Of a stretch of 64,000 nucleotides of DNA, positions 17,297-26,204 are shown piece after piece. Below the pieces are notes generated by a model. It made no database searches and was not told the DNA's origin. It worked only from the letters and a program-made list of their open reading frames with translations. Each line of letters begins with the position of its first letter. The stretch's first letter is position 1. Location of the stretch: NCBI GenBank assembly GCA_963803025.1, contig CAWDKZ010000012.1:124001-188000 (forward strand), written 5' to 3'. The position numbers and the translations under genes were made by a program. Source of the stretch: Bog-793 sp963803025 (GTDB taxonomy: Bacteria; Actinomycetota; Acidimicrobiia; Acidimicrobiales; Bog-793).

Positions 17297-19516
17297 TCAG
17301 GTGACCTTCAGCGTGTAGGTGCGGGCACCGAAACGCTCGGACGGCTTGGTCGAGTCGGTGACGAAGACAACGACCGTGAAGGTGCCCTTGGCCGTGGGGG
17401 TGCCGCTGACCGCGCCTGCGCTGGCGATCAGGCCGGGCGGGAGCCCCAGCACGGCCCAGGTGTAGGGGGCGCTACCGCCACTTGCTGACAGCGCTGCCGA
17501 GTAGGCAGCCTCGCTTGTCGCCGCCTTGAGCTGGCCTGGGTCGATGCTCAGTGCTTTGGCGTCGCCGGTGGGCGCGTTGGTGTCGGGGAGCGTGGACGAG
17601 CCCTTGACGCCGCGGTTGCCGGCGTCGCCGGCTTTGCCCGCCTCGCCCGCCTCGCCGGCTTTGCCGTTCTTGCCGCCAAAACCTACGCCTCCGGACCCGC
17701 CCCGTCCCCCGTGGCCCGCAGCACCGCCGGCACCGGGTGAGCCCGGAGAGCCGGTGCTCACCTGGTCAGAGAGGAAGGTCAGGCCAGTAATGGAGAGCAG
17801 CGCTTTGGAGTAGACCGCTCCGCCGGAGCTGTTGCCGGCGGCACCGCCGTGGCCACCGCTGCCCCCGTCGCCGCCATCGCCGCCCTCGCCGCCCTCGCCG
17901 CCGCCCACACCAGGACCCTCCGACTGACCCCCGTCGCCGCCATCGATCCCGGCAGCACCGGCACCACCCTGACCGCCCGGCTGGCCGACACCGCCCATCG
18001 TTGTGTCGGACTGGAACGAGGTCTTCTCGATCGTCGCAGGACGCGAGCTGTAGATGGCGCCGCCGTGGCCGTCGCCACCGCCGCCGCCCTGCTCACCGTC
18101 ACCCCCGTCGCCCCCTCGACCACCACTGCCGCCGTTCTCCGGAGTGGCGACGGGCCCGTGATCGACCGAAGCGCCGACGTTACCGCCGGTATCCTCCCAC
18201 TCGCCGGAACTGCCCGGGCCGCCGGCCCCGCCGGTGCCCGCTTTGCCGCCCGCGCCGCCCGTCGCGCTGTTGGAACTGAACTTCGCGGCCAGGACCGTCA
18301 GCTGGCCGGTCGAGTAGACCGCTCCCCCTTCGCCGTTGCCGCCGTCGCCGGCCCCACCGCCGTCGCCGCCGGGCCCAGTGTTGCCACTCCTGCCGGGGCT
18401 GCCACCGTTACCTGGGTTTCCCTGGGCGCGTACGCCCTCTCCTGCGGCACCGCCATTACCGCCATAACCGCCCGTCGCCCCGAAACCGCCGGGCCCGCCG
18501 TTGCCACCACCACCACCGCTGCCGCCTTTGGCGGCGTTGCCCTGGAAGGCTGTGCCGACGATCACCAGTACCCCCTGGCTGTAGATGGCGCCGCCCTGGC
18601 CGTCGCCACCGTCGCCAGCGTCAGCGCCGGCACCACCGGCCCCGCCATTGCCTCCGTTGGCCCCTGGGCTGCCGTCCGCCCCATTGCCGCCGGTACTGCC
18701 GTCAGCGCTATTGCCCTGCCCGGAGCCGCCGTAGCCCCCGTCGCCACCCATGCCCCCCTCGCCGCCGGGCCCGCCTTTGCCTCCCGAGCCACCGGAACCG
18801 CCGGTGGCGGCATCGTTCTTGAAGGTGCCTCCGGCGACCGTGACTTTGGCGCCTGAGGCCACGTAGATGGCGCCGCCCTGGCCGTCCCCGCTCTTGGCGC
18901 CGGTGCCGCCCTCCGTCCCGTCCTGGCCGTCAGTGCCCGGTGTGCCGGGCTGGCCTATGGTCCCGTCCTGGCTGGGGGCCGTCCCGTCTACGCCGTCGGT
19001 GCCGTCCTTACCGTTGTCCCCATTGGCGCCGGGGGAACCCTTGGCCCCCGGGGCGCCCTTGGCCCCAGTGGCCGCCCCGTCCTGCAACGTGAGGTCGACC
19101 AAGGTCAGCGAGCCAGCCTTGACATCGAACAGGCGCGTCTTCCCCTGCCCGTCGAGGACCACAGAACTGCCCGACCCGTCGAGGGTTACCGACTCACCGG
19201 CGCTGAGCGTGAGCTCCTGTGTGAAGTCGATCGTGCCGCTGCAAGCGAAGCGGAACACGCCGCCCGTTGCGACAGTGTTTTGCAACGCAGCGAACGTGCA
19301 CTTGGCGAGGGTCGTTGTGGCGCCCGCCTGAGCCCCGTCCGGCTGCCGGTCAACCTGGGCCTGACGAGCTGCACGGACAGGGGAGCCGGCGGCAGCCATG
19401 GCACCACGAGCACCCGGAGGGGCACCCAGCAAGAAAAGAACAATGCCCACCGCGGCGGTGGCCCTTGGCCACCTATGCCCCCTCTTGGCCCCGGTCACAC
19501 CCGCGCATGCCGGCAT
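17297..19516 (-). CDS. PGRS-like Gly-rich secreted protein with C-terminal Ig-like domain
   Basis: 739 residues from ATG 19516, which has GGGAGG upstream. A hydrophobic signal segment (ATAAVGIVLFLLGAPPGARG) is followed by a short beta-helix-like part (TLSAGESVTLDGSGSSVVLD). A core of about 500 residues then repeats a pattern: a Gly-Gly-x block, then GGAIY(S/V) and a strand such as LTVLAAKFSSNSATGG. The GGAIY repeats mark successive turns of a right-handed beta-helix interrupted by Gly-rich loops. The C-terminal 80 residues form a putative Ig-like domain (SGGSAPYTWAVLGLPPGL ... GTPTAKGTFTVVVFVTD). It is probably exported or surface-bound. It resembles mycobacterial PE_PGRS in composition but has no PE domain. 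Confidence 0.8.
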   Translation of the reverse strand: MPACAGVTGAKRGHRWPRATAAVGIVLFLLGAPPGARGAMAAAGSPVRAARQAQVDRQPDGAQAGATTTLAKCTFAALQNTVATGGVFRFACSGTIDFTQELTLSAGESVTLDGSGSSVVLDGQGKTRLFDVKAGSLTLVDLTLQDGAATGAKGAPGAKGSPGANGDNGKDGTDGVDGTAPSQDGTIGQPGTPGTDGQDGTEGGTGAKSGDGQGGAIYVASGAKVTVAGGTFKNDAATGGSGGSGGKGGPGGEGGMGGDGGYGGSGQGNSADGSTGGNGADGSPGANGGNGGAGGAGADAGDGGDGQGGAIYSQGVLVIVGTAFQGNAAKGGSGGGGGNGGPGGFGATGGYGGNGGAAGEGVRAQGNPGNGGSPGRSGNTGPGGDGGGAGDGGNGEGGAVYSTGQLTVLAAKFSSNSATGGAGGKAGTGGAGGPGSSGEWEDTGGNVGASVDHGPVATPENGGSGGRGGDGGDGEQGGGGGDGHGGAIYSSRPATIEKTSFQSDTTMGGVGQPGGQGGAGAAGIDGGDGGQSEGPGVGGGEGGEGGDGGDGGSGGHGGAAGNSSGGAVYSKALLSITGLTFLSDQVSTGSPGSPGAGGAAGHGGRGGSGGVGFGGKNGKAGEAGEAGKAGDAGNRGVKGSSTLPDTNAPTGDAKALSIDPGQLKAATSEAAYSAALSASGGSAPYTWAVLGLPPGLIASAGAVSGTPTAKGTFTVVVFVTDSTKPSERFGARTYTLKVT

Positions 19517-19689
19517 GAGGTTCCTCCCCCTGCGTGCGCTCACTGTGTGTCCCAGGGCGCGACAGCGGAAACTTAGTGCGCAGGTTAACCCGGTGACTCG
19601 GGTCGGGATGGCCTGGCTCAACCGTTCGGCTCAAGGAAGGCAGGCGGTGTTTGCAACGGATCGCCCGGCCTCAGCCACGGTAGCGACTC

Positions 19690-19908
19690 TTGCGGCTCTT
19701 CGCTGCTCTACCTACCCACGGCTCTTCGTATGCGGCCACGTCCGCTCAGGAGCAGCTAGCCGTGACCCAAGCCACACAGGCCGAGTCGCAGTTTTCCGCA
19801 GATGAGGCGCAGGCGACGTCGGAGGGCAAGGCGTTGGTGGCGCAGGCCAACAGCATTGCGACATCGGCCACAGCTGCCGCGAACAGTACGACGCCGGGCG
19901 GTTGCTAA
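19690..19908 (+). CDS. Short Ala/Gln/Ser-rich ORF
   Basis: 72 codons; residues 15-65 (SAQEQLAVTQATQAESQF, then ADEAQATSEGKALVAQA) form a plausible amphipathic helix with little Arg or Pro, unlike the composition-driven frames around it. It could be the tail of a decayed coiled-coil gene. No family or start signal is recognised. Confidence 0.25.
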   Translation: MRLFAALPTHGSSYAATSAQEQLAVTQATQAESQFSADEAQATSEGKALVAQANSIATSATAAANSTTPGGC

Positions 19909-20401
19909 CTTCGGTTGCATCGGTTGGAAGCGAAGCCGTTCCGGATAACTCTTCGGCAAGCACGACTCCCCGCCAGCGCTCTGCGGGTCTGTCCTAGCTG
20001 TCCCTGAATGCCCCGCCTTGCACCTGCCTGCCGCCTGCCCCCAACACCGCCCCCGGCCCCATGACCCCTAACTGACCTACCACCCGCTCGTTCCGCCACC
20101 GCGTGGGCGAACGTGGGCGCCTGTGTGCCGGCCCCGTAGCTTCCTGCCCTTAGCGCTGTGCCCGCCTGCTGAGCCCGCTGTTGCCTGTCCCTCTCTCCCC
20201 GCCGTCCGTGCGTTCCGTGCGTGCGCCCTTCGGTGGCGCCGCCCGGCCGCCCGGCCGTCTCGCTCGCCTGTCGCCCCTCCGGCCGCCCGCTTGTCTCTTC
20301 GCCCTCCCGGCCGTTGCCCCTGCTGCCGGGCTGGCTGCCTTTCCGACCCCGGTCTTTGGCCTGCCTTCCCGCGCCTGTCCTTCTCTCCCATTTGGCAACA
20401 G
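19909..20401. other. Low-complexity intergenic DNA
   Basis: Pyrimidine-rich, strongly GC-biased sequence with no protein-like frame. Its right half (about 20270-20401) is the second arm of the inverted repeat shared with 17106-17250. Directly after it comes the first displaced tRNA-Ala fragment. Confidence 0.4.
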
Positions 20402-20405
20402 TGGA
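20270..20405 (-). repeat. Right arm of imperfect long inverted repeat
   Basis: The reverse complement of this arm matches 17106-17250 with conserved outer blocks (GTTGCC, AATGGGA, GAAGGACAGG, AAGACCGGGG). It abuts the first tRNA-Ala scar at 20402, so the inverted repeat and the integration scar share a boundary. Confidence 0.6.
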
Positions 20406-20637
20406 GGTGAGCGGACTCGAACCGCCGACTTCCACGTTGTGAAAATGGATCGTCGCAACCCTGTGAACGGGACTTAAGCGAATCCACCACTTCTCGCTTG
20501 CGGCAGCACGCGGCACCACGCGGCAGGATGCGGAATTTCAGACGCGCCCGTTCGCGCCCGTGACGCGCCCGCAGGGGAGGGTCAATCCATCCGAGCCAAG
20601 ACACTCCACCGACTCGCCGCGGAAATGCCGCTCCGAC
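20402..20637 (-). repeat. tRNA-Ala 3'-half scar 1 plus element arm
   Basis: 20402-20443 copies the 3' half of tRNA-Ala(CGC) (T arm, variable loop, anticodon 3' stem) with one change at 20440, and lacks the encoded CCA. At the anticodon loop it leaves the tRNA sequence and runs into an arm (AATGGATCGTCGCAACC ... CTTCTCGCTTGCGGCAGCAC) shared with the scars at 21376, 22713, 39499 and 44398, up to about 20637 (CCGCGGAAATGCCGCTC). It is interpreted as an attachment-site half left by an integrative element. Confidence 0.8.
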
Positions 20638-20666
20638 CTGAACGGCGGTAGGGGACGCGACAGAGG

Positions 20667-20989
20667 TGGTGGATTCAAAGGGTCCGCGCAATTTCTCAGT
20701 GAGCCAACCATCGTTGGATGAGCTCACTGGGAGGGCGTAGATGCCGCGACAACGGTCACCAAAAATGGAGCAGGAAGTTCGGCGTCTCCGAGCGAGGGGG
20801 TATTCGTTTCGGGAAATTGGCCGCATACTCGAGTGCTCGGACTCTCACGCGCACAGAGTCTGCATGCTGCGGGACCAGCTTCCGCCGGATACTCATGGTT
20901 GGACGCCGGCACCGGGTCGTTTGTCGATGAGAGAGCGAGAGGAGATCCGAGCAGGGATCGAGCGCAAGGAGACGTTCACGTCGATCGCC
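20667..20989 (+). mobile_element. Truncated 5' copy of the IS30 element
   Basis: About 320 bases identical, apart from one substitution at 20931, to the left end of the full IS30 copy (offset exactly 3030 bases). It includes the left terminal repeat (GGATTCAAAGGG at 20671) and the first 80 or so transposase codons. Identity stops at 20989, where the sequence enters a secreted-protein gene. The near-identity indicates a recent origin. Confidence 0.9.
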
Positions 20990-21255
20990 GGGGTGGCGCT
21001 GTACTGGCACTCCAGAAGCCAAAACGGTGTCCCGGACTCTTTGGTGACGACGGGCTTGGACAGCGTCAGCCCGAGTGCTTTGCCCACCACCGCGGCAGGT
21101 GGGCAGGTCGTTGGGAACCCCGAGGAAGCAGCCACGGCGCCGGCCATGGTGGATCTCGCTGCTGACTTCGGCGCCCACGTGGCCGCTGCGGCCATGGTCG
21201 CCGAGGCAGCGACGATGCACAAAGCGCCGACGATGATGATGAGGCTCTTCTTCAT
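20990..21255 (-). pseudogene. Secreted protein gene truncated by the IS30 fragment
   Basis: ATG 21255 has AGGAGG upstream and opens a clean signal peptide (MKKSLIIIVGALCIVAASATMAAAA, with Ala-x-Ala cleavage). The mature part contains TTCPPAAVVGKALGLTLS and PFWLLECQYS, two Cys likely paired. The native frame runs only to about 20990, where IS30 sequence begins and supplies foreign codons. About 85 native residues remain. The family is not recognised; the pattern is that of small exported actinobacterial proteins with one disulfide. Confidence 0.65.
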
Positions 21256-21375
21256 GTTTGGTCCTCCTAGGTGACAAGAGCGTATTCGGCTGCGTGGCGT
21301 CATGCCCGGGCCCTGGATCTTTCGCGGCGGTTTCGTCCCGGTTCGTCGCTCCGGCCTGTCTCTCCCGGAATGCCT

Positions 21376-21611
21376 TGGTGGAGGTGAGCGGACTCGAACC
21401 GCCGACTTCTACGTTGCGAAAATGGATCGTCGCAATCCTGTGAACAGGACTTACGCGAATTCACCGCTTCTCGCTTGCGGCAGCACGCGGCAGCACGCGG
21501 CAGCACGCGGAATTTCAGACGCGCCCGTTCGCGCCCGCGACGCGCCCGCAAAGGAGGGTCAATCCATCCGAGCCAACACACCCGACCGACTCGCCGCGGA
21601 AATGCCGCTCC
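21376..21611 (-). repeat. tRNA-Ala 3'-half scar 2 plus element arm
   Basis: 21376-21420 copies tRNA-Ala from the encoded CCA to the anticodon loop with one change (21410), then continues in the common arm. The arm here has four consecutive 10-base GCGGCAGCAC-type units, more than in the other copies, and extends to about 21611. Confidence 0.8.
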
Positions 21612-21654
21612 TGATCCGTCTGATTGAAGAATCCACCTAGACGTTGCGGTTGGT

Positions 21655-22401
21655 TTGAGCTGCCGCCGCGCTGGACCCTCGACGACTGAAGCTAAAGGGC
21701 GCCAGAACCTCTGGGATGATCTCGAAGCTGTTTCAATCTCTAGGCACGGAGGCAAAGACCTTCTCCGCGACCTGAGCAGGGCCAACGTACGTACCGCGCG
21801 TCGGGATCCCTATCGCCTACGAACAAGAGTCACTGCCTCAGCGGACCGCACCCCAGTTGCGCGACGGTCGTACACTGCAGACACGACACCCGACCTCCCG
21901 CCTGCGAACCGTACGGACGCTTCATCTCCAGCCCCACTGGCGCAAGGGGGTGAAGATGGCGGCGGGAATTCGGGCATCACCTCCGAGACGAGTGGAAGCC
22001 AATTGAAGAGGTTGGCGCTTGGCTCACTCGTCCTGTTGGTTCTCGTGGCGTTGGTCCTATTGATCGTCTTCTTTGCCTTCCTGCGCCATTGGGCGGCCGT
22101 TCACACCGGGACCCTCAATGAGAGCGGTCCCTACTACGGCTTCTGGTCCGGCTTCGGTTCCGACCTGGGTGAGGCGACACTCATCGTTGCGGTCGGCGTC
22201 GGGGTGTACACGGGTGTCCGTAAGGCCAACTGCCACACGAAGGGGTGTTGGAGGATCGGCCATCACCCACTGGAGGGCACTCCGTATCACTTGTGTCGGC
22301 ACCACCATCCGGATGTGCCGACACAAGGTGCTTCCCATGAGCACATCCTCGAGCAACACCGCAAGTACAAAGAGGCGCAACGGGAAGCATCGAAGGGCTG
22401 A
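21655..22401 (+). CDS. Membrane-anchored protein with Cys/His-rich cytoplasmic tail
   Basis: The supported part is the last 135 residues: a helix LGSLVLLVLVALVLLIVFFA, a short loop YYGFWSGFGSDLG, a second hydrophobic segment EATLIVAVGVGVYTGV, then a Cys/His tail NCHTKGCWRIGHHPLEG ... LCRHHHPDVP and a charged helix HILEQHRKYKEAQREA. The Cys/His spacing could bind zinc. Proteins with this two-helix plus Cys/His tail layout occur in actinobacterial phages and integrative elements, which suits its place between scars. The true start is unclear; GTG or ATG codons near 21900-21950 are possible, since the first 100 residues look non-native. Confidence 0.5.
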   Translation: MSCRRAGPSTTEAKGRQNLWDDLEAVSISRHGGKDLLRDLSRANVRTARRDPYRLRTRVTASADRTPVARRSYTADTTPDLPPANRTDASSPAPLAQGGEDGGGNSGITSETSGSQLKRLALGSLVLLVLVALVLLIVFFAFLRHWAAVHTGTLNESGPYYGFWSGFGSDLGEATLIVAVGVGVYTGVRKANCHTKGCWRIGHHPLEGTPYHLCRHHHPDVPTQGASHEHILEQHRKYKEAQREASKG

Positions 22402-22712
22402 GTAATCCTTCGGAAGGTGGACCGTGCGATGGCGAATCCCGTCCCTGGTCACAAACCAAATGGCAGACGACCGAGCGACAACACACCGCCGCCTTGAGAT
22501 GTAGTCAGCGGATGCCGACTGCCGACGGTTCCCGCTACGCGCCAGATTCACTTGCAACCGCGGCCGTCGGACCGTAGAGACCGCGCACGGATGGGGCGCG
22601 GCTGATCTATTTGCGGCTCGGTTTATTAACCCACGCGCGATAAACGCGCGATAGATAAGCCGAAAACAAGACCGTCTACCCTCTAGATAAGCGGTGAGCT
22701 GGGTATTTACAG
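22402..22712. other. Intergenic, includes an AT-richer patch
   Basis: No gene is seen. Around 22600-22690 the base composition drops and CGCGCGATA occurs twice close together (CGCGCGATAAACGCGCGATA), near GGTTTATTAACC. This could be a binding-site cluster or the original end of an element; nothing more can be said. Confidence 0.3.
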
Positions 22713-22890
22713 TGGAGGTGAGCGGACTCGAACCGCCGACTTCCACGTTGCGAAAATGGATCGCCGCAACCCTGTGACCAGGACTTACGCGATTTCACCG
22801 CTTCTCGCTTGCGGCAGCACGCGGCACCAGGCGGCAGGACGCGGCAGCACGCGGAAGTTCAGACGCGCCCGTTCGCGCCCGAAAGGAAGC
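22713..22890 (-). repeat. tRNA-Ala 3'-half scar 3 plus element arm
   Basis: 22713-22754 is an exact copy of tRNA-Ala from the acceptor stem to the anticodon loop, without CCA. It is followed by the common arm (AATGGATCGCCGCAACC, CTTCTCGCTTGCGGCAGC) to about 22890, where similarity to the other copies ends after GTTCGCGCCCG. Confidence 0.8.
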
Positions 22891-23223
22891 GACCGAACTC
22901 GGTATTTGCCCCCAGTAGAGAACTCGACCGACTCGCCTGGCACAACCCGCCTCGATCCGGCGATAGGTGTCGCGTTCGACACGCCAGTCGGCAGACATTA
23001 TGGGACGCGACTTGCACTCCATATCCGTCGTTCCGTGTGTCGAGCGTGATCAGGCCGGTCGATGTTCGGCGCGACAATCGACTTGCAGAGTGCAGGTCGA
23101 ACTGAGCTTCCGGGCTCTGGTGCGCGTTCCAGGGTGCGTCCGACGCACACATGAGACGCGACATATAAGGTCGCGACATCGGTCTCGACCCCGGCGTCGA
23201 CCCAAGACGCCGAAGGAGGAGCC
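22891..23223. other. Intergenic, nothing supported
   Basis: Frames on both strands are composition-driven. The right end carries AAGGAGG (about 23213), the ribosome binding site of the next gene. Confidence 0.35.
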
Positions 23224-23487
23224 ATGCCAACCATCATCGGCTACCACAGTGTGAAGGACACGGATCACTGGCTTGCCTCGCCGAAGCGGGAAGAGGTCTT
23301 CGGGCCCCTGGGTGTCACCAACATTCGGACGTTTGTCGACCCGCAGAACCGCACTCGGGTGGCGGTGCTCATGGACGTCGCCGACCTGGACGTGCTCATG
23401 GGCGCGATGCAATCCGAGGGGATGGCCCAGGCGATGGAGCACGACGGCGTGTTGCCAGAAACCCTAGTAATCCTCGTCGAGGCCTAG
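23224..23487 (+). CDS. Small alpha/beta-barrel-like protein (DUF3764-like)
   Basis: 87 residues starting MPTIIGYHSVKDTDHW with AAGGAGG seven bases upstream. The pattern of a first strand (IIGYHSV), a helix with HWLASPKREEVF, a strand with VAVLMDVADLD and a Met-rich helix (VLMGAMQSEGMAQAMEHDGV) is that of small ferredoxin-like or dimeric alpha/beta-barrel proteins. The function is unknown. It stands alone between scar 3 and IS30. Confidence 0.6.
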   Translation: MPTIIGYHSVKDTDHWLASPKREEVFGPLGVTNIRTFVDPQNRTRVAVLMDVADLDVLMGAMQSEGMAQAMEHDGVLPETLVILVEA

Positions 23488-23559
23488 TTCCCGATCTCTG
23501 TTTCGGCAAACACAGAAGGCCGAGGCGTGGGACGCGCGCAGTCGCGCCCGAGTCGGCGT

Positions 23560-23655
23560 TATGCGCGGCCAAGCTACGCGCCCCTTCGCGCCCGTGACGC
23601 GCCTGCAGCGGAGAATCAATCCATGCGAGTCAAGACACCCCACTGACTCGCCTTG
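23560..23655 (+). repeat. Orphan piece of the scar arm
   Basis: A stretch resembling the distal part of the common arm (TTCGCGCCCGTGACGCGCC, then GGAGAATCAATCCATGCGAG and GACTCGCC), without any tRNA sequence in front. It is preceded by GGCGTTATGCGCGGCCAAG, which recurs at about 35144. It marks another, more degraded, recombination remnant just left of IS30. Confidence 0.55.
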
Positions 23656-23697
23656 AGGATCCCGCACCAAGCCGGCGTTCGAGGGCAGTCCGAACGC

Positions 23698-24925
23698 GGT
23701 GGATTCAAAGGGTCCGCGCAATTTCTCAGTGAGCCAACCATCGTTGGATGAGCTCACTGGGAGGGCGTAGATGCCGCGACAACGGTCACCAAAAATGGAG
23801 CAGGAAGTTCGGCGTCTCCGAGCGAGGGGGTATTCGTTTCGGGAAATTGGCCGCATACTCGAGTGCTCGGACTCTCACGCGCACAGAGTCTGCATGCTGC
23901 GGGACCAGCTTCCGCCGGATACTCATGGTTGGACGCCGGCACCGGGTCGTCTGTCGATGAGAGAGCGAGAGGAGATCCGAGCAGGGATCGAGCGCAAGGA
24001 GACGTTCACGTCGATCGCCCGTGCACTCGGGCGGTCGGTGTCCTCTCTGTCACGAGAGGTTTCGTCGAACGGGGGGCGGACGCGCTATGAGGCCTGGCGT
24101 GCGCACGAGCGCGCCTATGAGCAGTCCCGTCGCCCAAAACCCACCAGGCTGAGCCACAAACCCCTGGCGGCCAAGGTGATCGAAGGCCTCAAGCAGTGGT
24201 GGTCTCCCGAAGAGATCGCGAGATGCTTGCGCAGAGAGTTCCCGAACGATCCGATGATGCGAGTGAGCCACGAGACGATCTACAAGACGCTCTATGTCCA
24301 AGGTCGCGGTGAACTGCGCCGTGAGCTCCACCGTTGCTTGAGATCAGGACGAGCCCAGCGTCGGCCACGTGGTCGCATGCAGCGTCAAGGGCCGATCTCG
24401 AACATGGTGATGATCTCCGAGCGCCCGGCCGAGGTGGAAGATCGTGCTGTCCCTGGCCACTGGGAGGGCGACCTCATCATCGGCAAGAACGGCCGCTCGG
24501 CGGTCGGGACCCTCGTCGAGCGCTCGACACGCTTCGTGCTCTTGTTGCATCTTCCCGACGGCCGGGAGGTGGACAAAGTCGACGCCGCCATGCGCAAGGC
24601 GATCACCGGTCTTCCCGACGTGCTGCGTCGCTCGATCACGTGGGATCAAGGAACGGAGATGGCGAGACACCAATCCTTCACCGTTGACACCGGCATCCAG
24701 ATCTACTTCTGTGACCCGCATAGCCCTTGGCAACGAGGATCGAACGAGAACACCAACGGATTGCTCCGTCAATACATGCCGAAAGGAACCGACCTCTCGG
24801 TGCACAGTGCCGCAGACCTCGAGCGTTTCGCCGCCAGTCTCAACAACCGCCCGCGCAAGACACTCGGATATATGAAACCATCAGAGAAGCTCACCGAGTT
24901 TCTTGCACTGACCGGTTGAATCCGC
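23698..24925 (+). mobile_element. IS30-family insertion sequence, complete
   Basis: About 1.23 kb. The left end GGTGGATTCAAAGGGTC and the reverse complement of the right end, GGCGGATTCAACCGGTC, are terminal inverted repeats; the right one overlaps the transposase stop. One intact transposase gene fills it. I could not see a convincing target duplication. A near-identical 5' fragment lies at 20667-20989. Confidence 0.85.
23771..24919 (+). CDS. IS30 family transposase
   Basis: 382 residues. An N-terminal helix-turn-helix (RRLRARGYSFREIGRILE) and a second HTH (FTSIARALGRSVSSLSREV) are followed by the catalytic core: Asp in HWEGDLIIGKNGRSAVGTL, Asp in ITWDQGTEMARH and Glu in PWQRGSNENTNGLLRQYMP. 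All DDE residues are present and the length is normal, so it should be active. It catalyses cut-out of a circular intermediate and insertion into palindromic targets, as known for the family. Confidence 0.95.
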   Translation: MPRQRSPKMEQEVRRLRARGYSFREIGRILECSDSHAHRVCMLRDQLPPDTHGWTPAPGRLSMREREEIRAGIERKETFTSIARALGRSVSSLSREVSSNGGRTRYEAWRAHERAYEQSRRPKPTRLSHKPLAAKVIEGLKQWWSPEEIARCLRREFPNDPMMRVSHETIYKTLYVQGRGELRRELHRCLRSGRAQRRPRGRMQRQGPISNMVMISERPAEVEDRAVPGHWEGDLIIGKNGRSAVGTLVERSTRFVLLLHLPDGREVDKVDAAMRKAITGLPDVLRRSITWDQGTEMARHQSFTVDTGIQIYFCDPHSPWQRGSNENTNGLLRQYMPKGTDLSVHSAADLERFAASLNNRPRKTLGYMKPSEKLTEFLALTG

Positions 24926-24974
24926 CCGCAGATCCCGAATGACGTTATGGGACGCGTCTCGGGATTGCTGAAAC

Positions 24975-25325
24975 TCAGCAGGTCACATGGAGGACAGCAT
25001 TGGTGCTTTCCGAGTCCTTCTCCAGCAGCGCGATGGCATCGGCGGTTGGCAAGGACACGAGTTCCACGCCGCGCCTCTCGGCTTCTCGCTTCAGCTCCGG
25101 GACAAGCGGGAGGGCACCTTGTGCTCCGGTCCCGACCACGAGACGACGGCAGTCCCACGGGATCTTCTCAGAGAGCGACAGCGGCGTGTGACCATATGCG
25201 GCGCGGAGCTGTCGGGACGCCTTCTTGACGCGCTTTCGGATAGCGCCCCTGTTGAGCACCACGTCGTGGTCGTAGGTCTTGCCGTCGATTTGGATCGAGC
25301 CGAACGCGAAACTCTCGAAGCGCAC
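24975..25325 (-). CDS. Mth938-like (DUF498) domain protein
   Basis: 116 residues matching the Mth938/NDUFAF3-like family along its length: FGSIQIDGKTYDHDVVLN, a basic KRVKKASRQLR stretch, GHTPLSLSEKIPWDC, LVVGTGAQGALPLVPEL, RRGVELVSLPTADAI and the final TNAVLHVTC. The molecular role in bacteria is not established; the family binds no known cofactor. It is transcribed convergently towards the IS30 right end. Confidence 0.85.
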   Translation of the reverse strand: MRFESFAFGSIQIDGKTYDHDVVLNRGAIRKRVKKASRQLRAAYGHTPLSLSEKIPWDCRRLVVGTGAQGALPLVPELKREAERRGVELVSLPTADAIALLEKDSESTNAVLHVTC

Positions 25326-25478
25326 CGCCTCTTAGTGTTCTCCTGGCCGTCCTCGATGTCCACCCGCGAGGGGGCATCCACGCAAACGCTGACGGATCCA
25401 TTCCCTGAAGTAGTGGACGGTCGACTTCCGATCCTCGCTGCCGGGTCTGCAAGGCGGTCCGGCGCGTAGGATCCAGCG

Positions 25479-26123
25479 GTGAAGGCGATCCCCTGGTGGG
25501 CGGTAGCGGCCGCCAGCGCGGCCCCGGTGTTGCTCATCGGCGGCTTTCTTGTCGCCGCGGCGATTCAGCCAGTTTGGTACAACCCGGTCCACGACACGAT
25601 AAGCGAACTTGGCACGCAGCGAGCCACCGACTCGTGGGTGATGAACTCAGCGCTAGCCGGTTTGGGCTTCTGCTATTTGCTCGCTGCGCTCGGACTTCAG
25701 CCCGCACGACGTGTTGGCCGCGTCCTGCTTGCCGGCGGAGGTGTGGCGACGTTATTGATCGCCGTGCTCCGTGAGCCGAATCACGGATACTCGCTCCCGC
25801 ATGAACTCTCCGCCATCGCGGCGGCGCTGACCTGCTGTACGTGGCCGGTATTCGCTTCGCATCGACTACATCCTGCGCTGCTGTTGACGCGTACTCCGAG
25901 TTTCGCAGCGGCGGGCGTCTCGCTTGGGCTCGCGGCGTGGTACGCGCTCGAAAGCCACGGCGCCCTGCTGGGACTCGCCGAGCGCTGCGCGGCCACCGCG
26001 CCCCCTCTGTGGCTGCTCGCCGTGGTCGTCACGACTCGGCGCGCTTTCACGCAACGTGTAACGAGCCACGACCCGTCGGGCGCTGCCGGCCGCGAAGAGC
26101 CGGGCGCTGTCTCGCTCGGCTGA
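25479..26123 (+). CDS. DUF998 family integral membrane protein
   Basis: 214 residues with six predicted helices. The DUF998 signature is clear after helix 1: QPVWYNPVHDTISELGTQR, with later REPNHGYSLPHELSAIAAA. No enzymatic role is established for the family. The C-terminal 25 residues are hydrophilic. It is divergent from the Mth938-like gene; the intervening 150 bases should hold both promoters. Confidence 0.8.
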   Translation: MKAIPWWAVAAASAAPVLLIGGFLVAAAIQPVWYNPVHDTISELGTQRATDSWVMNSALAGLGFCYLLAALGLQPARRVGRVLLAGGGVATLLIAVLREPNHGYSLPHELSAIAAALTCCTWPVFASHRLHPALLLTRTPSFAAAGVSLGLAAWYALESHGALLGLAERCAATAPPLWLLAVVVTTRRAFTQRVTSHDPSGAAGREEPGAVSLG

Positions 26124-26204
26124 CCTGGAGATATCTGATCGAGGCTGGCGTCTTGCGCCTAAGGGCCAGCACCGCTGCCCGTCACGATTCCGACCGCGTG
26201 TTGG

